The position numbers and the translations under genes were made by a program. A stretch of DNA of 37,050 nt from Pseudomonas sp. CM27 (GTDB lineage Bacteria > Pseudomonadota > Gammaproteobacteria > Pseudomonadales > Pseudomonadaceae). Position 1 is the stretch's first letter. Each line of letters begins with the position of its first letter. Positions 7,040-14,816 of this stretch are shown here, piece after piece. The stretch is taken from assembly GCF_013179515.1 (NCBI RefSeq), contig NZ_JABMCN010000003.1, positions 15,821-52,870 of the forward strand, in the 5' to 3' direction. A model generated the notes under the pieces. It worked only from the letters and a program-made list of their open reading frames with translations. It was not told the DNA's origin and did not search any database.

Positions 7040-7789
7040 ATGAACCGGCGCCGCAATCAAGTCTCAGACTGCCGACTCAACTATACGGCGTATGGTTACC
7101 TGCCAGTCAGCAGTGCTGAGGCAATGTTGGGGTTCAACGGCCAACTGCTGGATGGGTTGATTCAGGGTTATTGGCTTGGCAACGGGCATCGGTCATACGC
7201 TCCCTCTCTCATGCGTTTTATCAGCCCGGACCAGTTGAGTCCATTTGGTGACGGTGGGCTGAACAGTTATGCCTATTGCGCAGGTGACCCGATCAACTGG
7301 GTTGATCCGACGGGAAAAGCACCCTGGCCTGGACGGGCGTTCAGGATTGGCCATCTAGAGCCATTCTCCACGACTAGAAATGACATCACAGCATTGCCTG
7401 TCGCCAAGGTGATGCCCTATCCCCAAGTCAAAGTTGAACCAGCTCAGAGGAATGGACCGGGGAGTTACAAGGGCACGCGTCCGCCCCTTTCGGAGCGTAG
7501 TGTGAGTCGAACGGACATTTTGGTGGGAGAAAGCGCTCCCCAAAAAGATCTCTTGAAGCTACCAACGACCTGGGTCGCCCGTACTCGCTCAAAGGGGCCA
7601 ACTATCAATCAGTCAGGCGATGACAGGTTTTGGGAACACCGGCCAGGCCAACGCCCGTTTTCTCGTCATGAGATGATTCCCAATCATCAGCGAACCCAGG
7701 GAGGAGGAGAGATCGCGGCTGTTGAAAACAGGCTAGCAGAACTCAGACAAATTCAGATCCTGTCCACTGTAGGACACGACCCACTCTGA
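7040..7789 (+). CDS. Orphan RHS repeat-associated core domain protein
   Basis: A 249-residue protein made of a single Rhs core and a variable tail. YTAYGYLP, then LGFNGQLLDGLIQGYWLGNGHRSY, LMRFISPDQLSPFGDGGLN and SYAYCAGDPINWVDPTG form the classic Rhs-associated core (residues about 15-95). About 155 residues of unrecognised, basic tail follow, where polymorphic toxin domains usually sit. No long YD-repeat shell precedes it. Solitary short Rhs-core proteins like this are common in Pseudomonas. ATG 7040 is preceded by a GAAGG/GGTGA stretch; an upstream TTG (7010) is less likely. GC is lower than in the neighbours, which suggests horizontal origin. Toxin activity is unproven, and no obvious immunity gene follows. 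Confidence 0.8.
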   Translation: MNRRRNQVSDCRLNYTAYGYLPVSSAEAMLGFNGQLLDGLIQGYWLGNGHRSYAPSLMRFISPDQLSPFGDGGLNSYAYCAGDPINWVDPTGKAPWPGRAFRIGHLEPFSTTRNDITALPVAKVMPYPQVKVEPAQRNGPGSYKGTRPPLSERSVSRTDILVGESAPQKDLLKLPTTWVARTRSKGPTINQSGDDRFWEHRPGQRPFSRHEMIPNHQRTQGGGEIAAVENRLAELRQIQILSTVGHDPL

Positions 7790-7833
7790 ACAACGGAACC
7801 AGTCGCCGTGAATGGTTGCAAGGCATTCAAGTT

Positions 7834-7866
7834 CCACCGCCGCGGTCACCTGGTTGACGGCGGTGG
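7834..7866. terminator. Hairpin between the Rhs gene and the convergent flavoprotein gene
   Basis: The arms CCACCGCCG (7834-7842) and CGGCGGTGG (7858-7866) form a perfect 9-bp stem with a 15-base loop. It lies between two convergent genes. There is no clear T-tract, so termination is plausible but not shown by sequence. Confidence 0.4.
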
Positions 7867-7928
7867 CGGCGTTACGGCATGAAGTGACAAAACCGCCATT
7901 TGCTGACGGTTCTGTCTGGAAATAGCCG

Positions 7929-9131
7929 TCAAACGATCGCGATCAGCGGGTCGGCCGCTGCCAGGGCCAGGGCGCGGTCCGCTGCTGGCGGGTAGATCCA
8001 TACCGAGTTGATCTGGCGCTTGAGGTCCTTGCCTTCCTGGCCATGCAGCTTCAGTTCGCGCTCCCAGCCTTCACTGAAGGCTGCGCCCCAGTCGCCGAGG
8101 TCCAGGCAGGTGACATACTTGGGCTGGCGGTAGACCACCGGCTGCATGCCCAACAGGTCGGCCATGGCGTTATTGCCAGAATGCCGGCCCATGGGGATGG
8201 CGTGCTGGCAGGTCATCAGGGCATGGTTGCCCAGCTCGTCGACGGCCGCCCAGGCAGTATCGCCGGTGGCGTAGATGTGCTCCTGGCCGATTACTCTCAG
8301 GTGGTCGTCTACCTTGAGCCGGCCGAAGTTGTCACGCTCGCCGTCCACCTGCGCAGTCAGCGGGCTGGCCTTGACGCCGACGGTCCAGATTACCGTGTTG
8401 CTGGCGATGTACTCGCCGTTGTCCAGGGTCACCCCACCGGCATCGACGGCCACCACCGACGTACCCGCCCGCCATTCGACACCGGCCTGCTCGCACGCTG
8501 CAATGATCGACGGCGTGATGCCTGCGCCCAGCGCCGCCCCGATCTTTGCGCCGCGGTCCACCACCAGCACCCGTACCGGCGCATCGCTGCCAAGCAAGGT
8601 ACGCAAGCGCGCGGGCATCTCGGTGGCGGTCTCGATGCCGGTGAAGCCACCGCCACAGACCACCACGGTATTGCGTGCCGGCGAGGTGGGCAGGGCGGCC
8701 AGACCGGCCAGGTGCTGCTCCAGCTTGATCGCCGACTCCATCTGGTCGACATCGAAGACATGTTCTGCAAGGCCTGGCACTGCCGGGCGGGCGACCTGGC
8801 TGCCAGCGGCGAGGATCAGGCGCTCGTAGCCGATCTGCTGGCGCTGGCCGTTGGTGTCGGTGTAGCTGACGCTACGGCCAGCGGCATCGATGCCCTCGGC
8901 ATTGCCGGTGATGAAACGCACGCCTACGGCCTCGAACAGGTCGCTGACCGACGCTTTCATGCTGTGCACATCGGCTTCGTAGAAGCGCGGGCGGATGCGC
9001 AGTTCCGGTTGCGGGGCCAGCACGCTGATGCTCAGGTCGTCGCGCTGCGCCTGGTCCAGAAGGCGTGCGGCGCTGAGGGCGCTCCAGACGCCGGCAAAAC
9101 CAGAACCGATGATGAGGATGTTCGATTTCAT
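7929..9131 (-). CDS. FAD-dependent oxidoreductase, type II NADH dehydrogenase-like
   Basis: A 400-residue two-dinucleotide-binding-domain flavoprotein. The FAD site NILIIGSGFAGVWSA is at the N-terminus, the NAD(P)H site VVVCGGGFTGIE near residue 155-166, and the second FAD motif HIYATGDTAWA in the last third. This is the NDH-2/DadA-like pyridine nucleotide-disulphide oxidoreductase fold without a CxxC redox pair, so transfer of electrons from NAD(P)H to a quinone or other acceptor is likely. ATG 9131 follows GGAG; the open frame upstream crosses the regulatory region. It is divergent from an Rrf2 regulator that probably controls it through the repeated motif at 9192-9211 and 9457-9476. Membrane attachment is not evident. 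Confidence 0.87.
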   Translation of the reverse strand: MKSNILIIGSGFAGVWSALSAARLLDQAQRDDLSISVLAPQPELRIRPRFYEADVHSMKASVSDLFEAVGVRFITGNAEGIDAAGRSVSYTDTNGQRQQIGYERLILAAGSQVARPAVPGLAEHVFDVDQMESAIKLEQHLAGLAALPTSPARNTVVVCGGGFTGIETATEMPARLRTLLGSDAPVRVLVVDRGAKIGAALGAGITPSIIAACEQAGVEWRAGTSVVAVDAGGVTLDNGEYIASNTVIWTVGVKASPLTAQVDGERDNFGRLKVDDHLRVIGQEHIYATGDTAWAAVDELGNHALMTCQHAIPMGRHSGNNAMADLLGMQPVVYRQPKYVTCLDLGDWGAAFSEGWERELKLHGQEGKDLKRQINSVWIYPPAADRALALAAADPLIAIV

Positions 9132-9191
9132 GTAGGTGCTCCGCAAGGGTCGAAGAGGGCTTCGAGCACGGGTTGGGGTCGCTCGAATAAC

Positions 9192-9211
9192 TACGACTGT
9201 ATTTATCGGAG
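9192..9211 (+). promoter_or_regulatory. Candidate Rrf2 binding site, copy 1
   Basis: The 20-base motif TACGACNNTATTNNTCGGAG lies about 60 bases upstream of the flavoprotein start. The same motif, same strand, recurs at 9457-9476 just before the Rrf2 gene. It contains a weak CGA-N9-TCG dyad. Conservation at both ends of a divergent gap suggests the operator of the neighbouring regulator; this is inference. Confidence 0.55.
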
Positions 9212-9264
9212 TTGCTTGGTGCAAGTGTTTTTTTCGGGTGTTGGGGTTTTTGGCCGAGTGGTAT

Positions 9265-9405
9265 GGCCTTGGGGAGATGGGTGTATGGGGCAGGCCGGTC
9301 GGTTGTGCGGGGTGGGGCTGACAGGCGCTGAAACTCTCATGCCGGTCACCTCTCAGCCCCAACCCCCAACCCCACGACCATCAGCCCATCCCCCACAACC
9401 AGGCC
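9265..9405. repeat. Long imperfect palindrome with G-rich and C-rich arms
   Basis: The 351-base gap between the flavoprotein and Rrf2 genes contains a core stem (GGGGTGGGGCTGA 9309-9321 with TCAGCCCCAACCCC 9353-9366, one bulge). Looser pairing extends outward to GGCC at 9265 and AGGCC at 9401. GTCGGTTG at 9298 also pairs with CAACCGAC at 9407-9414. The left arm is strongly G-rich and the right arm C-rich. No gene was found in it; it may be a decayed repeat or a structured leader. Confidence 0.5.
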
Positions 9406-9456
9406 CGCAACCGACAGATTCACACTTTGCGCGAACCCTCTCCCAAGCGTATTATT

Positions 9457-9476
9457 TACGACAATATTGGTCGGAG
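9457..9476 (+). promoter_or_regulatory. Candidate Rrf2 binding site, copy 2 (autoregulation)
   Basis: A second copy of TACGACNNTATTNNTCGGAG ends six bases before the Rrf2 ATG. Its TCGGAG end doubles as the ribosome site, so a protein bound here would block transcription or initiation of the regulator gene. It is the partner of 9192-9211. Confidence 0.55.
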
Positions 9477-9482
9477 ATTACT

Positions 9483-10022
9483 ATGTCGCTCTACAGTGCT
9501 GGCGTCGAATACGGCATCCATTGCCTGCTGTTCCTGGTGGACGAGCGCGGTGATTCGCGAGATTCCAGCGTGCGCGATCTGGCAGAGTTGCAGGGTGTAC
9601 CCCAGGAATACCTGGCCAAGGTGTTCACCAAACTGGCCCGAGCCGGGCTGGTGGCCGCCACCGAGGGCGTACGCGGTGGCTTCCGCCTCGCCCGGCCGTC
9701 CGATGAAATCACGGTGCTGGATATCGTCAATGCCATCGATGGGCCGAAAAAGATCTTCGACTGCCGCGAGATCCGTGAACGTTGCAGCCTGTTTGAGGGC
9801 TCGGCACCCAGCTGGGCGACCGAGGGCACCTGTGCCATTCACGCGGTAATGCTGGGCGCGCAGAAGCGCATGGAGGAGGCCCTGGCGCAGCAGACCATTC
9901 TCGACCTGGCGCGACGCTTCGGGCGCAAGGCGCCGGCCGAGTTCGGGCAGAAGGTCAATGCCTGGATGGGCGAGCGGCGGGATGGTAAAGGAGCAGGGGA
10001 TATTCCGGTTAAACAAGTGTGA
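9483..10022 (+). CDS. Rrf2-family transcriptional regulator
   Basis: A 179-residue Rrf2 protein: an N-terminal winged helix (MSLYSAGVEYGIHCLLFL, then VRDLAELQGVPQEYLAKVF as the recognition region) and the wing motif GVRGGFRLARP (62-72). Three cysteines follow at 94, 101 and 117, in the region where IscR/NsrR-type members bind an Fe-S cluster. The spacing (C-x6-C-x15-C) differs from IscR, so cluster binding is possible but not certain. It is divergent from the NADH dehydrogenase-like gene, and a 20-base motif occurs before both genes. A redox- or NAD(H)-sensing repressor of that flavoprotein is the simplest reading. Confidence 0.92.
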   Translation: MSLYSAGVEYGIHCLLFLVDERGDSRDSSVRDLAELQGVPQEYLAKVFTKLARAGLVAATEGVRGGFRLARPSDEITVLDIVNAIDGPKKIFDCREIRERCSLFEGSAPSWATEGTCAIHAVMLGAQKRMEEALAQQTILDLARRFGRKAPAEFGQKVNAWMGERRDGKGAGDIPVKQV

Positions 10023-10067
10023 ATCTGTTGGCTGTGGCGGTCTTATCGATGGGTAGCGCTCTGTGGC

Positions 10068-10979
10068 TCACCGCCCTTCATGCTGCCTGCGATAAGCCCC
10101 TGGCTGCACCCCCACGGCCTTGGCAAACGCCCTGGTAAACGCCGCCACCGACTGATACCCCACCTGCGCGCCCACCTGTTCTACCGTGTGCCCGGTTCTG
10201 AGCAGCTGGCTTGCATGGCGCATACGCAAAGCCAGCAGCACTTGCCCCGGCGACTGCCCGGCGACCTCGCTGAACCGCTTGAAAAACGCTGACCGCGACA
10301 AACCGGTACAGGCGGCCATGCTCTCCAGCGTCCAGGCTTGCCCCGGGTGCTCGATCAACTGCTGCAACAACCCGGCAAACGCCGGTTGCCGGGCCAGTGC
10401 AACCAGCCCGCCCAACGATTGCCCGGCATGCACCTGCTGGCGCAGCACATACAGGAACAGCAAATGCGTCAGCCGCTCCAGCAATGTCTGTGATGGCCCG
10501 GCGTCGCGTTGGCATTCTTGCAGAATCAGCTCGAACAACGCGCGTGCCGCATGCCCGGCCGGTTCGTTGCCGCGCAGCGTTATCCAGTCGGCCAGCCCTT
10601 CGACGATCAGCGCTGACAAGCCTGGCTTGAAATGGAAGAAACCGCACACCAGCCCAACCCCCTCGACCGCATCCGCTTCCAGTGCCTGCATGTGCTGGCG
10701 CGGCTGGGCGCAGGCGCTGGCCGGGTCCTGGTCGCTGGACAAGCGATAACCAAGGTCACGCAGCAGGAACACCGCGTCCCCGGCCTCCAGGCGCAGCGCC
10801 TGGGCATGGCCGTCGATGTGCAGCCAGCAATGCCCCTGAACCACCAGGTGGAAGCTGGCCCGGCCCATGCCTTGGGTGCTGGCGTGCCAACCGCCACAGT
10901 AGCGACCGACATGGAACAGGCTGGCATCGAGCTCCAGGCCTTCTAATAACCAATCGACAAGGGGGCTGGACGAAATCAT
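10068..10979 (-). CDS. AraC-family transcriptional regulator with cupin sensor domain
   Basis: A 303-residue regulator. Residues about 1-190 form a cupin-like ligand domain (the GRASFHLVVQGHCWLHIDG segment followed by LEAGDAVFLL). The C-terminal ~100 residues are two AraC helix-turn-helix motifs (WTLESMAACTGLSRSAFFKRF and VEQVGAQVGYQSVAAFTRAF), ending GVQPGAYRRQ. It is transcribed divergently from the AhpD-like / acyl-CoA dehydrogenase-like / ABC transporter operon and is its likely regulator. AraC proteins of this type usually sense small organic molecules or reactive species. The gene converges on the Rrf2 gene with a 45-base gap. Confidence 0.93.
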   Translation of the reverse strand: MISSSPLVDWLLEGLELDASLFHVGRYCGGWHASTQGMGRASFHLVVQGHCWLHIDGHAQALRLEAGDAVFLLRDLGYRLSSDQDPASACAQPRQHMQALEADAVEGVGLVCGFFHFKPGLSALIVEGLADWITLRGNEPAGHAARALFELILQECQRDAGPSQTLLERLTHLLFLYVLRQQVHAGQSLGGLVALARQPAFAGLLQQLIEHPGQAWTLESMAACTGLSRSAFFKRFSEVAGQSPGQVLLALRMRHASQLLRTGHTVEQVGAQVGYQSVAAFTRAFAKAVGVQPGAYRRQHEGR

Positions 10980-11081
10980 CTAATACAAAGACTCGGGAGC
11001 AAGGAAAGGCGACTGATGAATATGGAGGGTAATTCTTATAACCAACAGACTGTAGTGACACCCATCAAAGGAGACCACTGC

Positions 11082-11642
11082 ATGTCCTCGCGCATTACTC
11101 TACACACCCTGCAGACCGCACCGGAAGCGGCCCGTCCGTTCCTCGAGAACGCTCAGAAGGCATCCGGCTTCATCCCCAACCTGCTCGGTGTGCTGGCCAA
11201 CGCCCCGGCAGCGCTGGAAACCTATGTGACCGTTTCGGCGCTCAATGGCAAGTCCGAACTGACCCTGGCCGAGCGCGAAGTGGTGCAGCTGATCGCCGCT
11301 ACCCAGCATGGCTGCGATTTCTGTGTCGCCGGCCACACCGCCGTGGCCCTGAACAAAGCCAAGCTGCCGCAGGAAGTGGTCGATGCCCTGCGCGCCCGCG
11401 GCGAGCTGCCCGATGCCCGCTACGAAACCCTCGCCGCGTTCGCCCGTGAAGTGATCGCCACCCGCGGCAACGTCAGTGAAGCCACCTACCAGGCTTTGCG
11501 CGCAGCCGGTTTCAGCGAGGGCAACGCCCTGGAGGTGATTCTGGGCGTGAGTCTGGCAACGCTGTGCAACTTTGCTAATGTGTTCGCCCAGACGCCGCTC
11601 AATGAAGAGCTTGGCAAGTACCGCTGGCAGCCTTCCGCTTGA
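11082..11642 (+). CDS. Carboxymuconolactone decarboxylase (AhpD-like) family protein
   Basis: A 186-residue all-helical AhpD-like protein. The redox motif HGCDFCVAGH (Cys78, Cys81, His85) is the peroxidase-type CxxC-x3-H site, and an upstream Glu pair sits in TLAEREV. Members reduce peroxides or peroxidase partners through the cysteine pair. ATG 11082 follows AAAGGAG; the 22 extra in-frame codons before it lack a ribosome site. It leads the operon with the acyl-CoA dehydrogenase-like enzyme and ABC importer. AhpD-like proteins commonly accompany flavin enzymes of sulfur scavenging (the SfnB/sulfonate type), where they may remove peroxide from uncoupled turnover; that role is inferred. Confidence 0.9.
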   Translation: MSSRITLHTLQTAPEAARPFLENAQKASGFIPNLLGVLANAPAALETYVTVSALNGKSELTLAEREVVQLIAATQHGCDFCVAGHTAVALNKAKLPQEVVDALRARGELPDARYETLAAFAREVIATRGNVSEATYQALRAAGFSEGNALEVILGVSLATLCNFANVFAQTPLNEELGKYRWQPSA

Positions 11643-11674
11643 TCCGCGCGTGACACCTGCCATAACGCGGTGGT

Positions 11675-11717
11675 TGTAGGAGCGGCTTTGTGCCGCGAAT
11701 GGGCCGCACAGCGGCCC
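11675..11717 (+). repeat. Single REP element inside the operon
   Basis: It starts GTAGGAGCGGCTTTGTG and forms two small hairpins, GCGGC/GCCGC (11682-11696) and GGGCCGC/GCGGCCC (11701-11717). It is the classic P. putida REP. Placed between the AhpD-like and acyl-CoA dehydrogenase-like genes, it could reduce read-through or protect the upstream mRNA. Confidence 0.8.
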
Positions 11718-11741
11718 TGGCGTTTCCCAAGGAGCAAGACC

Positions 11742-12806
11742 ATGCAAGATTGTGCATTTCGACGATGGCTGGACGCCAATGCCGAGGCCATCGACCGGGG
11801 CCAGTGCGAACCGCAATTGGTATTGGCGCAGATTGCCGAATCGCAGCTGCTGCGTATTGGTGTAGACCCGGCCCTTGGCGGCACGGGCGGGCAGGTTACC
11901 GACGCGGTCGAAGCCATTGCCGCCATCGCCAGTCGCTCGCTGGCCGCAGCCTTTGTCTGCTGGGGCCAACGCGCCTTCATCGAGTACCTGCTGCACAGTC
12001 CCAACCAGCCCCTGCGCGAGCGCCTGTTGCCGCGCTTGCTGACCGGCGAATTGGCCGGGGCTACCGGGCTGTCCAACGCCATGAAGTTTCTGTCCGGTAT
12101 CGAAGCGCTGCAGGTGCGCGGTCGGCCGGCAGCCGATGGCTGGGACCTGGATGGGCGCCTGCACTGGGTGACCAACCTGCGCAAAAGTGGATTCGTGGTG
12201 GCGGCAGCGATTGAAGACGAGGCCGGAAGCGCGCCGTTCGTGCTGGCCATTCCATCGGACGTGCAAGGCCTGGAGCGTTCGGATGACCTGCAACTGATGG
12301 GCCTGCAGTCGAGCAACACGGCGGCGCTGGCTTTGCGCCAGGTGCAGTTGTCGCGGGAATGGCTGCTGCATGAGAATGCCCGCGAGTTCCTGCCGCGGGT
12401 ACGCCCCGCGTTTCTGGCGTTGCAGTGTGGCATGGCCATCGGCCTGGCGCGACGTGCACTGGAGGAAGTACGGGCGCATCTGAATGGTCGTGCCTCGTTC
12501 CTGGAGGAGGCCCGCCAGGTGCTCGGCGAGCGTCTGGAAAATACCCTAAGCGAACTGAAACAGGGCCTGCTCGATGGCCGCTTCCAGCAGCAACCGGCGG
12601 CGTTGTTCAAGCTGCGCATCACCTTGGCTGAAAGCGCCGCCGACGCCGTACAACTGGAGCTGCAGGCCAGCGGTGGCAAGGCTTACATGAGCGAGTATGG
12701 CGAAGGGTTTGCCCGCCGCTGGCGCGAGTCGGCCTTCGTGCCGATTGTCACGCCCAGCCTGGTGCAGCTGCGCGCCGAACTGCAGCGCCAGGCAGGCGCG
12801 GCATGA
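11742..12806 (+). CDS. Acyl-CoA dehydrogenase-fold flavoenzyme (SfnB/DszC-like, atypical)
   Basis: A 354-residue protein with the acyl-CoA dehydrogenase fold: helical N-terminus with LRIGVDPALGGTGG, a middle barrel (TGLSNAMKF, then WVTNLRKSGFVVAAA) and a C-terminal bundle ending ASGGKAYMSEYGEGFARRWRES. The usual catalytic Glu in the C-terminal YEGT region is replaced (FVPIVTPS), and no Glu is seen at the alternative isovaleryl-CoA dehydrogenase position. It is therefore probably not a beta-oxidation enzyme but a flavin-dependent monooxygenase or related activity, as in SfnB and DszC. ATG 11742 follows AAGGAG. Its stop overlaps the ABC ATPase start, which ties it to uptake of the transported compound. 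The precise substrate is unknown. Confidence 0.82.
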   Translation: MQDCAFRRWLDANAEAIDRGQCEPQLVLAQIAESQLLRIGVDPALGGTGGQVTDAVEAIAAIASRSLAAAFVCWGQRAFIEYLLHSPNQPLRERLLPRLLTGELAGATGLSNAMKFLSGIEALQVRGRPAADGWDLDGRLHWVTNLRKSGFVVAAAIEDEAGSAPFVLAIPSDVQGLERSDDLQLMGLQSSNTAALALRQVQLSREWLLHENAREFLPRVRPAFLALQCGMAIGLARRALEEVRAHLNGRASFLEEARQVLGERLENTLSELKQGLLDGRFQQQPAALFKLRITLAESAADAVQLELQASGGKAYMSEYGEGFARRWRESAFVPIVTPSLVQLRAELQRQAGAA

Positions 12807-13624
12807 GCCCAGTGTTGCTCGAAGCCCGCGACATCAGCCTGGGCTACCCGCGCGAGGGGGGCTGGCAGCAGGTGCTGGCGCAGTTCGACCTGCAGCTGGC
12901 ACCGGGCGAAGTGGTGAGCATTCTTGGCCCCAGTGGGGTTGGCAAGTCCAGCCTGCTGCGCGTACTGGCCGGCCTGCAGCAGCCACGCGCTGGCAGCGTC
13001 ACCCTGCACGGTCAGCCGTTGCAAGGGCCGCACCCCCGGCTGGCCGTAGCGTTCCAGGACCCCAGCCTGCTGCCTTGGCTGAGCCTGGAGAAAAACGTCG
13101 CCTTCGGCCTGGACTTCGCCCGCCAGCCCAGACTGGCCGCAGCCGAGCGGCGTGCACGCATCGACCATGCCATCGCGGCCGTGGGCCTGGCCCATGCCCG
13201 TGGCCAGTTCCCGGCGCAGCTGTCCGGCGGCATGGCCCAGCGCACTGCACTGGCCCGTTGCCTGGCCCGCCAGCCCGAGGTGCTGTTGCTCGACGAGCCG
13301 TTCGGCGCGCTGGACGAAGTGACCCGGGCCGACATGCAGCAACTGCTGCTGCAGCTGATCGCCACCCACAACACGGCGGCGGTGCTGATCACCCACGATA
13401 TTGACGAAGCCCTGCTGCTGTCCGATCGGGTGCTGCTACTGGGCAACCACCCAGCGCACATCCTCGGGCAGTGGCTCGTCGACCTGCCGCAGCCGCGCGC
13501 GCAGCGGGTCGACGAGCTGGGCGCCCTGCGTATCGAAATCCTCAAGACCCTTCGGCGGGCAAGCCGCACAGTCGAACCCACCCCAACCCCGTTGCCCTCG
13601 GAGGCTGTCCATGTGCATGGATGA
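12803..13624 (+). CDS. ABC transporter ATP-binding protein (nitrate/sulfonate/taurine type)
   Basis: A 273-residue cytoplasmic ATPase that powers the importer formed with the permease at 14816-15571. It has Walker A GPSGVGKSS (42-50), the Q-loop VAFQDPSLLPWLS, signature LSGGMAQR (140-147), Walker B VLLLDEPFGALD (160-171) and the switch His198 in LITHDIDEA. SsuB/TauB/NrtD proteins share this layout, including the DPSLLPW motif. It overlaps the upstream enzyme gene by four bases (ATGA) and the binding-protein gene by 14 bases, so the genes are tightly coupled. Confidence 0.95.
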   Translation: MSPVLLEARDISLGYPREGGWQQVLAQFDLQLAPGEVVSILGPSGVGKSSLLRVLAGLQQPRAGSVTLHGQPLQGPHPRLAVAFQDPSLLPWLSLEKNVAFGLDFARQPRLAAAERRARIDHAIAAVGLAHARGQFPAQLSGGMAQRTALARCLARQPEVLLLDEPFGALDEVTRADMQQLLLQLIATHNTAAVLITHDIDEALLLSDRVLLLGNHPAHILGQWLVDLPQPRAQRVDELGALRIEILKTLRRASRTVEPTPTPLPSEAVHVHG

Positions 13625-14816
13625 CTGCTGTTCCGCTTCTTCACGTCGCGATTTCCTCAAGCTCGGTGCCATGCTCACGGCAGCCGGCGCGCTGCCATTG
13701 CTTTCAAGCCTGCAGGCCCGCGCCGCCGCCGAACCGGACGCGCCGGTGCGTATCGGCTACCTGCCGATCACCGACGCCACGCCGCTGCTGGTGGCGCACA
13801 ACAATGGCCTGTTCGAAGCCGAAGGCATCAAGGCCGAGCGCCCGGTGCTGCTGCGCAGCTGGGCCCAGGTGATCGAGGCGTTCATCTCCGGCCAGGTCAA
13901 TGTCATCCACCTGCTGTCGCCGATGACAGTGTGGGCGCGCTATGCCAGCAAGGTGCCGGCCAAGGTGGTGGCCTGGAACCACGTGGGGGGCTCGGGCCTG
14001 ACCGTGGCCCCGGACATCACCGACCTCAAGCAGTTAGGTGGCAAGACCGTGGCCATCCCGTTCTGGTATTCGATCCACAACGTGGTGCTGCAGCAGATGC
14101 TCAACGACAACGGCCTGACGCCGGTGTCGAGGCCGGTCACTGCCCAGCTGGGCGCCAATGAAGTCAACCTGCTGGTGCTGCCGCCGTCCGACATGCCGCC
14201 AGCCCTGGCCAGCAAACGCATTGCCGGCTACATCGTTGCCGAGCCGTTCAACGCCCTGGCCGAGAACCTCAAGGTTGGCCGGGTGCAGCGTTTCACCGGC
14301 GATGTGTGGCGCAATCACGCCTGCTGCGTGGTGTTCATGCACGAGCATGACCTGAACAATCGCCCGGAATGGTCGCAGAAAGTGGTCAACGCCATCGTCA
14401 AGGCGCAACAGTGGACGCGCGATCACCGCGCCGAAGCGGCGGCCTTGCTGTCCAGGGCCGGCCCCAACAAGTACACCCCGCACGAGCCTGCGGTGCTGGC
14501 CAAGGTGCTGGCGCCGGCCGCCGAGGACCGGGCTGGCTACATTGCAAGTGGTGCCATCCGCCATCAGCAGTGGGACGAAAAACGCATCGACTTCCAGCCG
14601 TACCCGTACCCCAGCTACACCGAAGCGCTGGTCAAGCGCTTGCAGACCACCCTGATCGAGGGTGACAACGCGTTCCTTGCCGGCCTTGACCCGGTGCAGA
14701 CCGCCAGGGACCTGGTCGACGACCGCTTCGTGCGTAACGCCATTACCGCCGTGGGCGGGCCGTCGGTGTTCGGCATTGCCGACAGCTACGAGCGTAACGA
14801 GGAGTTCGCGGTCTGA
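13611..14816 (+). CDS. ABC transporter substrate-binding protein, Tat-exported (NrtA/SsuA-like)
   Basis: A 401-residue periplasmic binding protein of the NMT1/SsuA/NrtA family. The N-terminus carries a perfect twin-arginine motif SRRDFLK (11-17), then a hydrophobic stretch and a likely ARAAA cleavage site near residue 40, so it should leave the cell folded. The mature part begins PVRIGYLPITDATPLLVAHNNGLF, typical of this family. Export by Tat is uncommon for simple sulfonate-binding proteins and more typical of NrtA-like ones. An odd cysteine-rich leader (MCMDDCC) precedes the Tat motif; the start could also be ATG 13617. The ATG at 13611 follows CGGAGG. Ligand (aliphatic sulfonate, sulfate ester, nitrate-like anion) cannot be decided. 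Confidence 0.9.
   Translation: MCMDDCCSASSRRDFLKLGAMLTAAGALPLLSSLQARAAAEPDAPVRIGYLPITDATPLLVAHNNGLFEAEGIKAERPVLLRSWAQVIEAFISGQVNVIHLLSPMTVWARYASKVPAKVVAWNHVGGSGLTVAPDITDLKQLGGKTVAIPFWYSIHNVVLQQMLNDNGLTPVSRPVTAQLGANEVNLLVLPPSDMPPALASKRIAGYIVAEPFNALAENLKVGRVQRFTGDVWRNHACCVVFMHEHDLNNRPEWSQKVVNAIVKAQQWTRDHRAEAAALLSRAGPNKYTPHEPAVLAKVLAPAAEDRAGYIASGAIRHQQWDEKRIDFQPYPYPSYTEALVKRLQTTLIEGDNAFLAGLDPVQTARDLVDDRFVRNAITAVGGPSVFGIADSYERNEEFAV

Noticed and set aside
8043..10022. Long plus-strand frame that seems to extend the Rrf2 protein by 480 residues
   Set aside because: The Rrf2 domain starts exactly at ATG 9483 with a ribosome site; the upstream part runs antisense to the flavoprotein gene.
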